Part shown: positions 34,741-45,000 of the stretch, in pieces
Position numbering within the stretch: position 1 is the stretch's first letter
Layout of the letters: every line of letters starts with the position of its first letter
Assembly (NCBI RefSeq): GCF_900094595.1
Contig: NZ_FMAD01000004.1
Location: forward strand, 434,001 to 498,000
Length of the DNA: 64,000 bases
Source of the DNA: Cupriavidus alkaliphilus
Lineage (GTDB): Bacteria; Pseudomonadota; Gammaproteobacteria; Burkholderiales; Burkholderiaceae
Direction of reading: 5' to 3'
Translations under genes and position numbers: made by a program
Notes under the pieces: generated by a model
The model's database searches: none
Told to the model about the DNA's origin: nothing
What the model saw: only the letters and a program-made list of their open reading frames with translations

Positions 34741-35381
34741 GCGGCAGTGCGATGCCGGATCAGCCCCTTGTTGTTCATGTGCAATCGCGCGAATTGCGCG
34801 TAGGTGCCGTTGAGATCCAGGGCGATATTGCCTTGCGAGCGGCTGGTGCCGGAGCCGATCTCGGCAAGCTCGTACTCGAAGCCGTGCGGCAGATCGATAC
34901 GGACCCGATGTTCATCGCCGGTCACCAGGTTGCGGATCGGTTCGGCGACGGTGTCGAACACGCCTTCGACATGGATGCGGCCGCGGCGGGCATCGACATC
35001 GGCTTCGAAGTCGATCTTCGTGAAGATCGGATCGAAGGCTTGCTCGAGCGTCGACGCGAATACCGCGAACATCGTTGCGAACGGCTCGGTGTCCTGCCCT
35101 GTCATGATCTTCAGAAGAGCTTCGCGCTGCTCCGGGGCGGCCCGTTCATCGACGATCGGCTGGCACTTGCCCCTCCCTTCGTGGATGGGGCCGGGCCACT
35201 GGAACACCACCGCGATGTTGAGGCCGTCGAGTCGCACCTCGCCGTAATGGCCGGCGCTGATCGAGATCGCGCCCATTGCTTCGCAAAAGCCATTGCTTGG
35301 CAGCGCGTTGAATTGGCATGGGCAACCGTACGAGCAATTGCAGTTGATCAGCTCGGTGCCTTGGATTTCCCAGGGGGTCAT
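34737..35381 (-). CDS. DUF1326 cytoplasmic protein
   Basis: 214 residues. Characteristic N-terminus with cysteines CNCSYGCPCQFNALP and the conserved GHYGEVRLDGLNIAVVFQWPG stretch, split here by other residues. The clustered cysteines look like a thiol metal site. It precedes DUF2182 with a 4-base overlap, so the two proteins probably act together. AAGGAGAACTGCC precedes the ATG at 35381, chosen over an upstream codon. Confidence 0.88.
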   Translation of the reverse strand: MTPWEIQGTELINCNCSYGCPCQFNALPSNGFCEAMGAISISAGHYGEVRLDGLNIAVVFQWPGPIHEGRGKCQPIVDERAAPEQREALLKIMTGQDTEPFATMFAVFASTLEQAFDPIFTKIDFEADVDARRGRIHVEGVFDTVAEPIRNLVTGDEHRVRIDLPHGFEYELAEIGSGTSRSQGNIALDLNGTYAQFARLHMNNKGLIRHRTAA

Positions 35382-35605
35382 GGCAGTTCTCCTTGCGCTT
35401 GACGTCTTAAGCGCCTGCTTATCGTCCCCGCACGATGGGCAGTCTGGCTTGAATCTAGTGTGCAGCAAGGGGAAGTCAAGACGGGACCTGCGCAAGCATG
35501 TGCGTTCGGCCACCCACAGCCTTGTGATGTGCCATCGCTGGCCGACCGTCGTCGCCAGTTTCGTGGCGTGACGGCCGTCTCGAGCGATGTCCTTGCCTTA
35601 CGCGG

Positions 35606-38440
35606 CTACCACCGGATCCGCATGCCGAGATTCCCGGTCCAGGCCTGGCGATAGTCGCCGGACACATCGGTCAGGTAGTCCACCTCCGCATACAGGCTGA
35701 CACGCTCCTGCACGCGCGCCGCCACGCCCATGCCGAACTGCAGCGAGGTCGAGCCGAAGCGCGTGGGCACGGCAGCGGCGCCGTCGTACACGGTCTGGTC
35801 GGTACCGGAGAACTCGCGCCACAGGTTGGCGCGCAGGTAGGGTTCCACCAGGCGGCCGCCGGATTCGAAGGTGCTCTTCAGCCGCAGCCCGAGCCGCCCC
35901 ACATAGGCGTTCGATTCATTGAAGCTGACCTGCGCCACGCCGTCGTTGAAGCCGTTCATCGACACGAACTGCGCGATCAACTGTGCCTGCGGCTCCAGCG
36001 TCAGCCGGCTGCCCAGCGGCAGCGGATAGCCGCCTTCGAGCGACAGCGTGGTGGCGGTGCCGCGGGTGCTGCGGTCCATGCCGTCGCGCGACTTCATGTC
36101 GGCCGACAGCCAGGTGACCATGGCCACGGCGTCGGTGTACCAGTTGGTGGGCCCGACGTGCGTCCAGTAGGCGCCCAGGCTGTAGCCATCGATATCGAGC
36201 GAGCCGCTGAGCGCGCCTGACTGCGCCAGCGTGAAGCCGCGCACGTCACCCTTGGCCCGCGCATAGCTGGCCAGCAAGCCGATGCGGTCCTGGTGCTTGT
36301 TGTCGCGCTGCCAGGTGTAGAGATCCTGCCCCAGCTGGAAGCCGGCGATATGGCCGTCGAACTGCGGCGCGGCGCCGCCGCTGTAGCGGTTGTCGACGCT
36401 CTCGCCAAAGATCCGGCCCCAGCTGCCGGTCCAGCGGCCCTTGCCGGTCAGCAGCGACTGCTCGCCCTGGCGCTGGTGGAAGGTATCGAGCGTGGTCATG
36501 GCCAGCTGCCGCGATGTAGCCACCACCGCGCCCTGCACCGCCACCTCGGGGCGATAGATCGGCACTTCCGCCGGCGTTGCCTGCGGTTGCGCCAGCACGA
36601 TCGCGGGGGGCAGCACCACCGGAGCGCCCGGCGCCTGCTCCGGCACCGGCTGCTGCGGTTCGCCGGGCACTGCCGGCGGTGCGACCACCGGAATGGTCGA
36701 GCGCAGGTACCAGTTTTCCTGCGAGCCGGCACTGACGCCCCCCTTGTACAGGAAATACTGGTACGGGCCGGCCTTGACCGTCTGCGGCATGCTGAACGCC
36801 GCGGCATCGCTGGTGGCGCCGTTGGTGGCCTGGACCACCATGATGCCGTCGGTGACCGTCGCCGACCCGGCACCGCCAAGGTTGTTGACCGACAGCAGCG
36901 ACTGGCCGCCGATGCGCCCCTGCGACACGATCAGCCGGTCGGCCGCGGCACCGTCGCCGGCCAGCACCGCATCCACCTTCAGCGTGCCGCCGTTGCCGGT
37001 GTAGTTGCCGGCGATGGTGAGCCGGTTGGCGGCGCCTCCCCCGGTCAGGTCGATGGTGCCGGCGTTGGTCACGCTGGCAAGCTGCCCCGCCGTCATCGCG
37101 CGAATGGCCGCCGCCGTGCCCGGCACCGCCTTGAGCGTGCTGGTCGCGTCGAGCGTCAGCGCGCCGGTACCGGTGCCGCTGTCGCCCAGCACCAGGTCGC
37201 CGTCCATCGCCAGGCCCGAGCCGCGCTGCAGCGCCACCGATTCCCAGTTGGCGAAGCGGGCCACGCCGCCGGCCTGCGTGTTGTCCAGCGTCAGCGTATC
37301 CGTGCCGAGGCCGCCGTCGAAGGACGCAGTCGGCGCCAGCTGCGTGGCGCCGAGGTTGCGCAGCGTCGCGGTGTCGCTGTCCGGGCCCATGTCGATGCGG
37401 CCCAGCACGGTGCCGCCGCCATCCCAGCTCAGCGTGTCGCTGCCGAAGCTCATCAACGCCGAGCCCTCCAGCCGCCCCCCGGTGATGGTGAGGCTGTCCG
37501 TGCCGCCGCTTACGCTGATATTGCCGCCGATCACGCCGTCCGACAGGCGGATGGTGTCGTTGCCGAAGCCCGCCACCAGGTTGCCGCGGATGGCGCCGCC
37601 CGACATGTCGAAGATGTTGTTGTCGAGCTTCATGTCGACCCGGCCGATGGTGCCGCCGGTCATGGTGGCGACGTCGCCGTCTTCGAACGCACCGACGATG
37701 GTGCCGCCGGACATGAAGAAGGTGTCGCGCGTATCCCCCTGCGCCAGCGAGCCGATCTGCCCGCCGGTCATGCGGAAATCGTCCGACATATTGCCCTGCG
37801 TCACCGCACCGGTGATGGTGCCGCCGCTGATGGCCGCGCGGTTGCGGCCGTCGCCCTGGCTGACCGCTCCCTGGATGGTGCCGCCCTCCATGGTGAAGCT
37901 GTCCGCGCCGGCGCCGAACTGCACCGCGGTGGCGCCGCTGCCGGCAATGCTGCCGCTGTTGACCAGGCTGCTGTCGCCGCCGGTCAGCGACACACCGGCG
38001 CCCGCGGTGCCGGTGATGGTGCCGCGGTTGACCACCGCGTTGCCGCTGCCGGCGCCGAGCACGCCGGTGCCGCCCGTGATCGTGCCGGTATTGGTCAGCG
38101 TATTGCCGTTGCCGGCCAGCGACACGCCGGCAAATCCCGCGGCCGCGGATATCTGGCCGGCGTTGGTCAGCGTGCTGGTATTGCGCAGCCGCACCGCATC
38201 GGCGCCGGCGACGCTGAGCGCGGCGCCTTGCGCCACGCTGACGCTGACATTGCTGCTGCCCGCCACGGCGTCGATCCGCTGTGGGTCGGGGTTGGGTGCC
38301 GCGCTGCTGCAGGAGACGCTCTCGCCGGGAGCCGGGTTGTAGGGGTCGCCGAGACCGGTGGTGGTGACGCAGGCACTGTATGCCTCGCAATGGAATGCGG
38401 ACGCTGCCAGCAGCGACGCATAGACAAGGTGTCTGGCCAA
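35606..38440 (-). CDS. Autotransporter (type Va) with beta-helix passenger
   Basis: 944 residues. Signal peptide (1-23), passenger with T-x-x-N-x-G-x-I repeats and, about residues 185-345, nine or so units of roughly 20 residues of the form M-x-GG-x-I-x-G-x-V, typical of a beta-helix adhesin. A Pro-rich linker (about 605-640) leads to the C-terminal beta-barrel (about 670-944) ending in the outer membrane signature GNLGMRIRW. It should export its passenger to the cell surface for attachment or aggregation. The start is an unusual TTG at 38440: CTGGGAG lies 7 bases upstream and no other start is available in frame. Confidence 0.88.
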   Translation of the reverse strand: MARHLVYASLLAASAFHCEAYSACVTTTGLGDPYNPAPGESVSCSSAAPNPDPQRIDAVAGSSNVSVSVAQGAALSVAGADAVRLRNTSTLTNAGQISAAAGFAGVSLAGNGNTLTNTGTITGGTGVLGAGSGNAVVNRGTITGTAGAGVSLTGGDSSLVNSGSIAGSGATAVQFGAGADSFTMEGGTIQGAVSQGDGRNRAAISGGTITGAVTQGNMSDDFRMTGGQIGSLAQGDTRDTFFMSGGTIVGAFEDGDVATMTGGTIGRVDMKLDNNIFDMSGGAIRGNLVAGFGNDTIRLSDGVIGGNISVSGGTDSLTITGGRLEGSALMSFGSDTLSWDGGGTVLGRIDMGPDSDTATLRNLGATQLAPTASFDGGLGTDTLTLDNTQAGGVARFANWESVALQRGSGLAMDGDLVLGDSGTGTGALTLDATSTLKAVPGTAAAIRAMTAGQLASVTNAGTIDLTGGGAANRLTIAGNYTGNGGTLKVDAVLAGDGAAADRLIVSQGRIGGQSLLSVNNLGGAGSATVTDGIMVVQATNGATSDAAAFSMPQTVKAGPYQYFLYKGGVSAGSQENWYLRSTIPVVAPPAVPGEPQQPVPEQAPGAPVVLPPAIVLAQPQATPAEVPIYRPEVAVQGAVVATSRQLAMTTLDTFHQRQGEQSLLTGKGRWTGSWGRIFGESVDNRYSGGAAPQFDGHIAGFQLGQDLYTWQRDNKHQDRIGLLASYARAKGDVRGFTLAQSGALSGSLDIDGYSLGAYWTHVGPTNWYTDAVAMVTWLSADMKSRDGMDRSTRGTATTLSLEGGYPLPLGSRLTLEPQAQLIAQFVSMNGFNDGVAQVSFNESNAYVGRLGLRLKSTFESGGRLVEPYLRANLWREFSGTDQTVYDGAAAVPTRFGSTSLQFGMGVAARVQERVSLYAEVDYLTDVSGDYRQAWTGNLGMRIRW

Positions 38441-38797
38441 GTTGAATCTCCCAGGGGCGTTTTTATTCTGCGTTTTCAGGAGCAGACCGATAATATGCTT
38501 ATTGAAACGCGCGTTCGCATTGAATGTTTCTTATGCGCGATCTAAAGAATATTTTCGGTTCTCCGGCACCCGCAAATAATCCCCTGCACGAATTGCTTGC
38601 CACGGTAGCCATGTTTTTTGCGCAAGCATTATCGCAATCCCTCTTTCCACAAAGCGAATTCGCAAGATCTCCTTGAATAATTGCCGACGGTAATTAATGT
38701 CGATCGACAATCCACGGCCACAAGCGCGCTTGCAGTGTGGATTTCCGGATAATCGGCAGTCGATATGGATCGTCGCAAGGGCCCGCCGGCCCTCGGA
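38441..38797. other. 357-base AT-rich upstream region of the autotransporter
   Basis: AT-rich relative to neighbours. It must carry the leftward autotransporter promoter. AAAGAATATTTTCG at 38544-38557, about 105-117 bases before the TTG, contains the 9-mer AAGAATATT found in the RcsB box consensus; in such AT-rich DNA this can be chance. No gene seen. Confidence 0.45.
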
Positions 38798-39766
38798 TTA
38801 TTCCGGTTGGATACCCGATTGCTTCACCAGGCTCCCCCAGCGGTCTACCTCCGTGCGCAGCCGATCACCCAGCTGGGCGGGGGTCGAAGCCTTGAGGTCG
38901 ATGCCCTGGCTGTCGAGCCGGGCTTTGGTCTGCGGACTGGCCAGCGCCGCGCGGACTTCGTCAGCAAGCTTGTTCACCACCGCCGTCGGTGTCCGCGCCG
39001 GCGCGACCAGGGCCCACCACTGGCTGACCTGCATGCCGGGCAGTTTGGCTTCGGCGGCGGTCGGCACGCCGGGAAGCGCGGCCACGCGCGCCGGGCCGGT
39101 CACCATCAGCGCCGAGATCTTGTTGCCGCCAAGCAGGCTGCTGCCGCTTGCCAGCGTGGCGAAATGTCCCTTGACCAGTTGCGCGGAGACATCGGTCAGC
39201 GCCGGGGCGGAACCGCGATACGGCACCGGGTCGACTGGAATACCCGCCTGGCTTTCCAGCATCTTGGCGGCCAGATGGCTGATCGAGCCGTTGCCGCTGG
39301 TGGCAAGCTGCAGCGGCGTTCCCGCCTTGCGCGAGTCCGCCAGGAAGCGCTGGATCTCTCCGGCGCGGTATTGCGTGCTGTCCGCGAACAGCACCAGCGG
39401 CGCCTCGCCGAGCAGTGAAACCGGCGTGAAGTCGCGCAACACATCGTAGGGCATCTGGCGGAAAACGGACGGCGCAACGGTGTGCGCCAGTTCGATGACG
39501 CCCAGCGTGTAGCCGTCCGGCGCGGACTTGGCCAGCGTGTCGGCGCCGATGCGGCCGGAGGCACCGGCACGGTTGTCGACCACCACGGGCTGACCCATCG
39601 ATTCGCTCATGCGCTGCGCGACCGCGCGCGCCAGCGCATCGGTGCTGCCGCCGGCGGCCCACGGCACGATCAGCCGGATCGGCTTTTCCGGATAGGCAGC
39701 CAGCGCCGCCGGCATATGGGCCGCGAGGCAGCAGGTGATGGCAGTCAGCAGGTAACGCAACGTCAT
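38798..39766 (-). CDS. Bug-family periplasmic solute-binding protein (TctC-like)
   Basis: 322 residues. Signal peptide to about residue 23, then family motifs PIRLIVPWAAGGSTDALARAV, VVVDNRAGASGRIGAD and the VPTAAEAKLPGM block. It captures a carboxylate or amino-acid-like solute in the periplasm. It lies 25 bases behind the threonine-synthase-like gene, so its ligand is probably that enzyme's substrate. GGGGAGA precedes the ATG. No TctA/TctB partner nearby. Confidence 0.92.
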   Translation of the reverse strand: MTLRYLLTAITCCLAAHMPAALAAYPEKPIRLIVPWAAGGSTDALARAVAQRMSESMGQPVVVDNRAGASGRIGADTLAKSAPDGYTLGVIELAHTVAPSVFRQMPYDVLRDFTPVSLLGEAPLVLFADSTQYRAGEIQRFLADSRKAGTPLQLATSGNGSISHLAAKMLESQAGIPVDPVPYRGSAPALTDVSAQLVKGHFATLASGSSLLGGNKISALMVTGPARVAALPGVPTAAEAKLPGMQVSQWWALVAPARTPTAVVNKLADEVRAALASPQTKARLDSQGIDLKASTPAQLGDRLRTEVDRWGSLVKQSGIQPE

Positions 39767-39791
39767 GAGTGTCTCCCCAAGGTGTTTGAAA

Positions 39792-40964
39792 TCATGCCTG
39801 GCCCGGATCGCGGTCGCCGCGCGCGGTCAGCATCAGCATCACGGCTTCGGTCCGGTCGATGCGGCCGTCGGCGCGTAGCCGCTGCGCCGCGGCAAGGCCC
39901 GCGCCGGCGCATAGTTCGACCCAGAATCCCGCGGCTGCGAGATGGCCGGTGCCGTCGCGTGCCGCGGCGTCGTCGACAACCACCGCGCCGCCGCCCGAGC
40001 GCCTGACGGCAAAGACTTGCTGGGCGGTCACGGTAGAGCCGGCGGTGGAGAACTGAAGCGTCGTGCCGGCGAAGTCGGCCTGCTGCGACGCGCCCGCCAG
40101 CACCCGCGACAGCCGTGGAAACGGCTCGACCGCCCAGAGGCGCGGCAGCTTCGGCAGGTGCCCCAGCGCGACCAGATCCCGCAGTGCGCTGTAGATGCCC
40201 CACAACAGGTCTCCGCGCGCGGTCGGCACGATGACATGGTCGGGCCGGCACCCTTGCGCCACCCACTCCAACGCAACGGCCCGGTAGCCTTCCACGCCGA
40301 AAACGGGGCTGCCCACCGCCGGCACGCTGTAGTTGGTCAGCGCGAAGGCGCCCTCCTCGCGGACGCGCCGGCGCACATGCGCCCAGCGCGCATGACCGCT
40401 ATCGCAAACCACGCGCCGTGCGCCGTAATGGCGCAACGCCGCGTCGAATACGGCGGGCAGCGCCTGGTAGGTCGCGACCTCGCAGTCCAGCCCGGCGGCG
40501 GCGCAATAGGCCGCGGCCGAAACCGCGGCGTTGCCGCTGGATGCCAGCACCACCTCGCGCGCGCCAATATCGAGGGCGCGGCTGACGGCCTGCGCCGACA
40601 TGCGGTCCTTGTGCGAGCCGGTCGGGTTCGCGCCTTCGTTCTTGATCCAGACCGACGCCACGTCGGCCAGCGACGCCAGAGCTGGCACTGGAATGCATGG
40701 CGTGGCGCCCTCTCCCAGTGACACGCCATCCAGGTAGGGCTGCCAATGGCCCCATGTATAACTTCCGCTTTTCGGTGCAAAATCCAGTGCCTGGGCGTCG
40801 TAGACGGCTTCAAGGCTGCTGGGATGACCCGCGGCCGCGCAGGCCGGGCAGCCTTCCGGCATGTCGCCGAGCGGATAACGGGCGTGGCAGGTGATGCATC
40901 GCAGCCCTTGCATGGCCGGGTTGATGAGCGGTTTGGTCGGAGGCGGATTGCCGCTGGCGCGCAT
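39792..40964 (-). CDS. Threonine synthase-like PLP enzyme with N-terminal zinc ribbon
   Basis: 390 residues, fold-type II PLP enzyme. A zinc-ribbon-like CITC...CPAC pair opens it (residues about 23-42), then the Schiff-base lysine in NPTGSHKDR near residue 120 and the phosphate-binding SSGNAAVS near residue 142. Threonine synthase acts on phosphohomoserine, but the catabolic setting (Bug receptor, LysR) points to a beta-elimination or replacement on another hydroxy-amino acid. Divergent from a LysR gene with an operator-like palindrome between them. Confidence 0.82.
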   Translation of the reverse strand: MRASGNPPPTKPLINPAMQGLRCITCHARYPLGDMPEGCPACAAAGHPSSLEAVYDAQALDFAPKSGSYTWGHWQPYLDGVSLGEGATPCIPVPALASLADVASVWIKNEGANPTGSHKDRMSAQAVSRALDIGAREVVLASSGNAAVSAAAYCAAAGLDCEVATYQALPAVFDAALRHYGARRVVCDSGHARWAHVRRRVREEGAFALTNYSVPAVGSPVFGVEGYRAVALEWVAQGCRPDHVIVPTARGDLLWGIYSALRDLVALGHLPKLPRLWAVEPFPRLSRVLAGASQQADFAGTTLQFSTAGSTVTAQQVFAVRRSGGGAVVVDDAAARDGTGHLAAAGFWVELCAGAGLAAAQRLRADGRIDRTEAVMLMLTARGDRDPGQA

Positions 40965-41041
40965 GGTAAAGGCCGGAGTGAAAGTGGTTCGAGTCTATGC
41001 CAGGCGACGACCCCGCGGCGCAGGCGTGCCGATGATCGACT

Positions 41042-41054
41042 TAAGTAAAACTTA
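41042..41054. promoter_or_regulatory. LysR T-N11-A palindrome
   Basis: TAAGT-AAA-ACTTA: a perfect 5-bp inverted repeat in the T-N11-A form preferred by LysR proteins. It lies between the divergent LysR and threonine-synthase-like genes, 11 bases before the LysR ATG at 41065, and supports that start: the upstream ATG at 41032 would put the site inside the gene. Confidence 0.6.
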
Positions 41055-41064
41055 TAGGGTAGAG

Positions 41065-41976
41065 ATGGAGACAGCCGCCGATTCAGGCATCAGCGCCCGG
41101 CAGGTCGAGGTGTTCCGCATGGTCATGCGCCTGGGATCGGCGCGCCGCGCCGCCGAAGCCCTGCATATCAGCCAGCCCGCCGTGACACAGATCGTGCTGC
41201 AGCTTGAAAAGGCGGCGCGGCTGAGGCTGTTCGACCGCAGCAAGGGGCGCATGGTGCCGACGCCCGAGGCGGCGTCGCTGCTGGACGAGGTCGAGCGGGT
41301 CTATGTCGGCCTCGACGCCGTGCAACGCCGGATCGATCAATTGCGCGCGCATGAGGATACGGTGCTGCGCGTGGGGGTGTTGCACGCCATGGCGTCCAGC
41401 GTGATGCCGGCGGCGGTGGCAGACTTTGTCCATCGCTATCCGCGCGTGCGTTGCCAGCTGGAGGTCGACAGCTCCCGCGGCCTGCGCGAGCGCTTGCTCC
41501 AACGCGAACTCGATATCGCCTTCATGGGCGACGAAGCCGACACCAGCGGCCTGACCGCTTCCGAGTTCTACGCGGTGCAGGCCGTCTGCGTCGCGCCGGC
41601 AACGCATCCGTTCGCGGCGCGCGCGAAGGTCGGCATCGAGGACCTGGTCGACGTACCGCTGATCGGCCTGGACGCCGCGGATCCGGCGCAACGCCGGCTG
41701 CAGGCGTGCTTTGCCGAACTCGGCATCGCGCCGCGCTTCGTGGCGACGACCCCGTACAGCCATACGCAATGCTCACTGGCCCTGGCCGGTGCCGGCCTGG
41801 CGATCACCAATCCCCTGGTCGCCCGCACCTATGTGGCGCTCGGGCTGCGCAGCGTACCCCTGACCGCTCCGATTCGATTCCGCGCCATCCTGGCCTTCCA
41901 TCCGAGCCTGGGACAATCCACTGCGGCACAGCAGTTCGTCAGCCTGTGCCGCCAGCGCCTGGCCGATCTGCAGTAA
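41065..41976 (+). CDS. LysR-family transcriptional regulator
   Basis: 303 residues. Winged helix at 1-70 with SARRAAEALHISQPAVTQIVLQLEKAARLRLFDRSKGRMVPT and an effector domain from about residue 100. By position it controls the divergent threonine-synthase-like/Bug operon and itself through the palindrome just upstream. The start at 41065 is chosen for the usual length before the helix-turn-helix and because of that operator. Convergent with the kinase gene, 25 bases apart. Confidence 0.88.
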   Translation: METAADSGISARQVEVFRMVMRLGSARRAAEALHISQPAVTQIVLQLEKAARLRLFDRSKGRMVPTPEAASLLDEVERVYVGLDAVQRRIDQLRAHEDTVLRVGVLHAMASSVMPAAVADFVHRYPRVRCQLEVDSSRGLRERLLQRELDIAFMGDEADTSGLTASEFYAVQAVCVAPATHPFAARAKVGIEDLVDVPLIGLDAADPAQRRLQACFAELGIAPRFVATTPYSHTQCSLALAGAGLAITNPLVARTYVALGLRSVPLTAPIRFRAILAFHPSLGQSTAAQQFVSLCRQRLADLQ

Positions 41977-42001
41977 TGGAGGCACGGCTGCGTTGACTTG
42001 C

Positions 42002-45000
42002 TCAGGCGGCGTGGCTGCCGCACTGCGCTTCCAGCCGCTCCGCCAGTTGCTCCAGTTCGGCGCGGATGGCTTGCCAGTCGCTGCCGACGGCGCCCAGCCC
42101 GGCGCGCCGCACGGTCTGCTCCAGCCAGCGGCAGGCCTGGCTTTGCACCGGATGGCCCATCACCGACAGTGCGCCGGCCAGCCCATGCAGGCGCTGGGCG
42201 AAGGTGTCGGCATCGCCCGCGCGCAGCGCCTCGGCCAGCGCGCGCTGGTCGCTGCGCAGCGCATCGGCATGCAGCACGGCGCCGCCGCCGGCATGCCGGT
42301 CGGGCGCGGTGCGTGCGGTCACGCGGGCGCCGGAGAAATCCCCGAGCAGCTCGCGCAGCGTGGCCAGGCCGACCGGCTTGGTCAGGCAGCGGTCGATGCC
42401 GGCATGCCGGCAGCGCTCGGCCACATCGGGTCCCACGCTCGCCGTGATGGCGACGATGGGCATGGCGTGTCCCGCCTCGCGCAGGCGCCGCGCCAGCGTG
42501 AAGCCGTCCATGCCCGGCATCTGCAGGTCGGTCAGGATCAGGTCGTAGTGCCGGCCCGACGCCAGCGACAGGGCCTCGGGACCGTCGCCGGCCAGGTCGA
42601 CCGATTGCCCCAGGCTCTCCAGCTGCTCGCGCATGACCACCTGGTTGATGGGGTGGTCTTCCACCAGCAGCAAGGCCAGTTGCGCAGCGGGCGCCTCGGC
42701 GCGCGCGGGCGCGGTGGCGGGCACCGCCTCCACCTCCGCGCCCGCGGCGGCCGCGATTGCCGCGACCAGGCCCTGCCAGGAATAAGGCGAGGCCACCACG
42801 GGGGTCTGGGTGAGGTCCGGCGCGATCGGTGCCAGCGCGGAAATCACCACATCGGCATCGGCGCAGGCCGACAGCGCCTCTTCGTCGCAGACCAGCACGT
42901 CGACCGGCGTCACCGGGGGCGCGCCGGGATCGTACCTGACCGCGCGTGCGCCGTAGTACCGCAGCAGTTGCTCGACGCCCTGGTAGAGCTCCTGCAAGGT
43001 GACGTTCAGGCCAACGGTCAGGCCGCGCAGCGCGGTCTGCGGCCAGGGCTCCGCGGGCGCCGGGATGCCGGCACTGGCCAGCGGCAGGCCGACGATAAAG
43101 CAGCTGCCCAGGCCCGGTTCGCTGACCACGCGGATCTCGCCGCGCATCAGCTCGACCAGCCGCCTGCAGATCGACAACCCCAGCCCGGTGCCGCCATAGT
43201 GGCGCGTATCCGGTTGCCCGGCCTGCACGAATGGCTCGAACAGGCGGCGCTGGTCGTGCGCCGCAATGCCGATACCGGTATCGACCACGCGGATCTCGAC
43301 GCCTTCGGCGCCGCCGCCCTGCGCAGACCGTATGCGCCGGGCCGTGACGATCACCTTGCCCTGTTCGGTGAACTTGACCGCATTGCTGACCAGGTTGTTC
43401 AGGATCTGCTCCAGCTTGAGCACGTCGGCCATCACCGGCTCGGACAGCGACGGATCGTTGATGCACAGCAGGCGCAGGTGCTTGCGCGCGGCTTCGGCGG
43501 CAAAGCCCCGGGTCACTTCCTCCACCACCTCGTCGAGCCGGCACGGCCGCGGCTGCAGCGACATCTGTCCGGCCTCGATCTTGCTGAAGTCGAGCACGTC
43601 GTTGATGATGTCGATCAGCGATTGCGAGGCGTGCTGCATCACGGCCAGCTGGTCGCGCTGGCGCGGCTCGAGCCGGGTCAGGCTCAGCAGTTCGATGCTG
43701 CCCAGCATGCCGTTGAGGGGCGTGCGGATTTCATGGCTCATGGTTGCCAGGAACGCGGACTTGGCCCGGTTGGCGGCATCCGCCGCGCGGATCGCCTCGC
43801 GCAGGCGCGCCTCGCTGCGCCGCGCCTCGGTGACGTCGTTGAGGGCGCACAGCAGCGCGGCGCGGACCTCGTAGGTGATCTGCACCAGGCGGACTTCCAG
43901 GTAGCGCGTCTCGCCGTTGCCGCAGGCCATGTCGACATCGAAGCAAGGCAGCACCTGCGGCGGCCCCTCGGCGCTGGCGTCGCCGCTGGCCAGGCGCGCT
44001 TCGCATGCGTCCTGCAACTGCGCCAGCCCGGCGGGGGTGGCCTGGCCGATCAGCGACTGGGCCGCGGCATTGGCCAGCAGCACCTGGCGCGTGCTGCGCT
44101 CGACGATCATCAGGGCCACGCCAGCCACCTCGATCACGAAGCGCCCCAGCGCGTCGCTTTCCTGCAGGCGCAGGGACTGGCGCTGCGCCGGCCGCATGAT
44201 GCGCCGGTCGATGAACCAGATCCACGCAAAGACCATCAGCGACAGCGAACCGGTCAGGCCCAGCATCCAAAAAGTATTCTCGCGGAACTGACGCCACACG
44301 CGGCCCACCTCGACCACGGCAACGGTGCGCCAGCCCCAGGCATCGAGCGGATACTCCAGCACCAGCTCATGCTGCAGCAGCCCATGCCGCACCAGCGATG
44401 ACCGCACCGTCCCCGGCCGCGCGCCTGCGGCGGCGAGCGCCGCGGCGACGGGCGCTGCAAGCGGGCCGCCGGGCATGCCGCCGGCAGTCAGCACCATGCC
44501 GGCATCGGTCAGCAGCATGAAGTCGCTGTCCAGGGCCTGCCCGTCGGGCAGCATCGGCGACAGCGGGAACTCCATCGCCAGCACCGCGGCGGGCTCGCCG
44601 CCGTCCTGCACGAGGGTGGCAAAGGTGACGGTGCGGATGCCGCTGATCCAGTCCTGTGCCGGCGGCAGCATCACCGCCTGGGCCGGATGCGCGCGCAGGC
44701 GTGCCAGCAGCGCATCGTTGCGCAGCCGCTGCAGGGTGTCGTGCAGGAAGTTCTGGCGCGCGTCGTCACGTTGCAACAGCGTGCGCGCGGGGCTGAGCCG
44801 GCGCGGAATGACATATAGCTGGTCGGCCTCCAGATCGATCAGGTAAGCGTTCTGCACGTCCCGGTACTGCAGGTTGTTGACGCGGAAGGTGAACGTCATC
44901 ACGTCGACCAGATCCTTCAGGCGCTTGGCCGGCGGGCTGGCGTGCGCAGGCGCGACCAGCAACGCGATGTACTGGCGGTCGCCGCGGCGCTCCAGGCGGT

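Noticed and set aside
37405-37885. Apparent periodic repeats, considered as a DNA repeat or CRISPR-like array
   Set aside because: The periodicity comes from the roughly 20-residue beta-helix repeat of the autotransporter passenger; no conserved spacers or direct repeats at DNA level.
36293-38545. Long plus-strand frame opposite the autotransporter
   Set aside because: Composition mirrors the passenger repeats of the real gene; no start signal and no family features.
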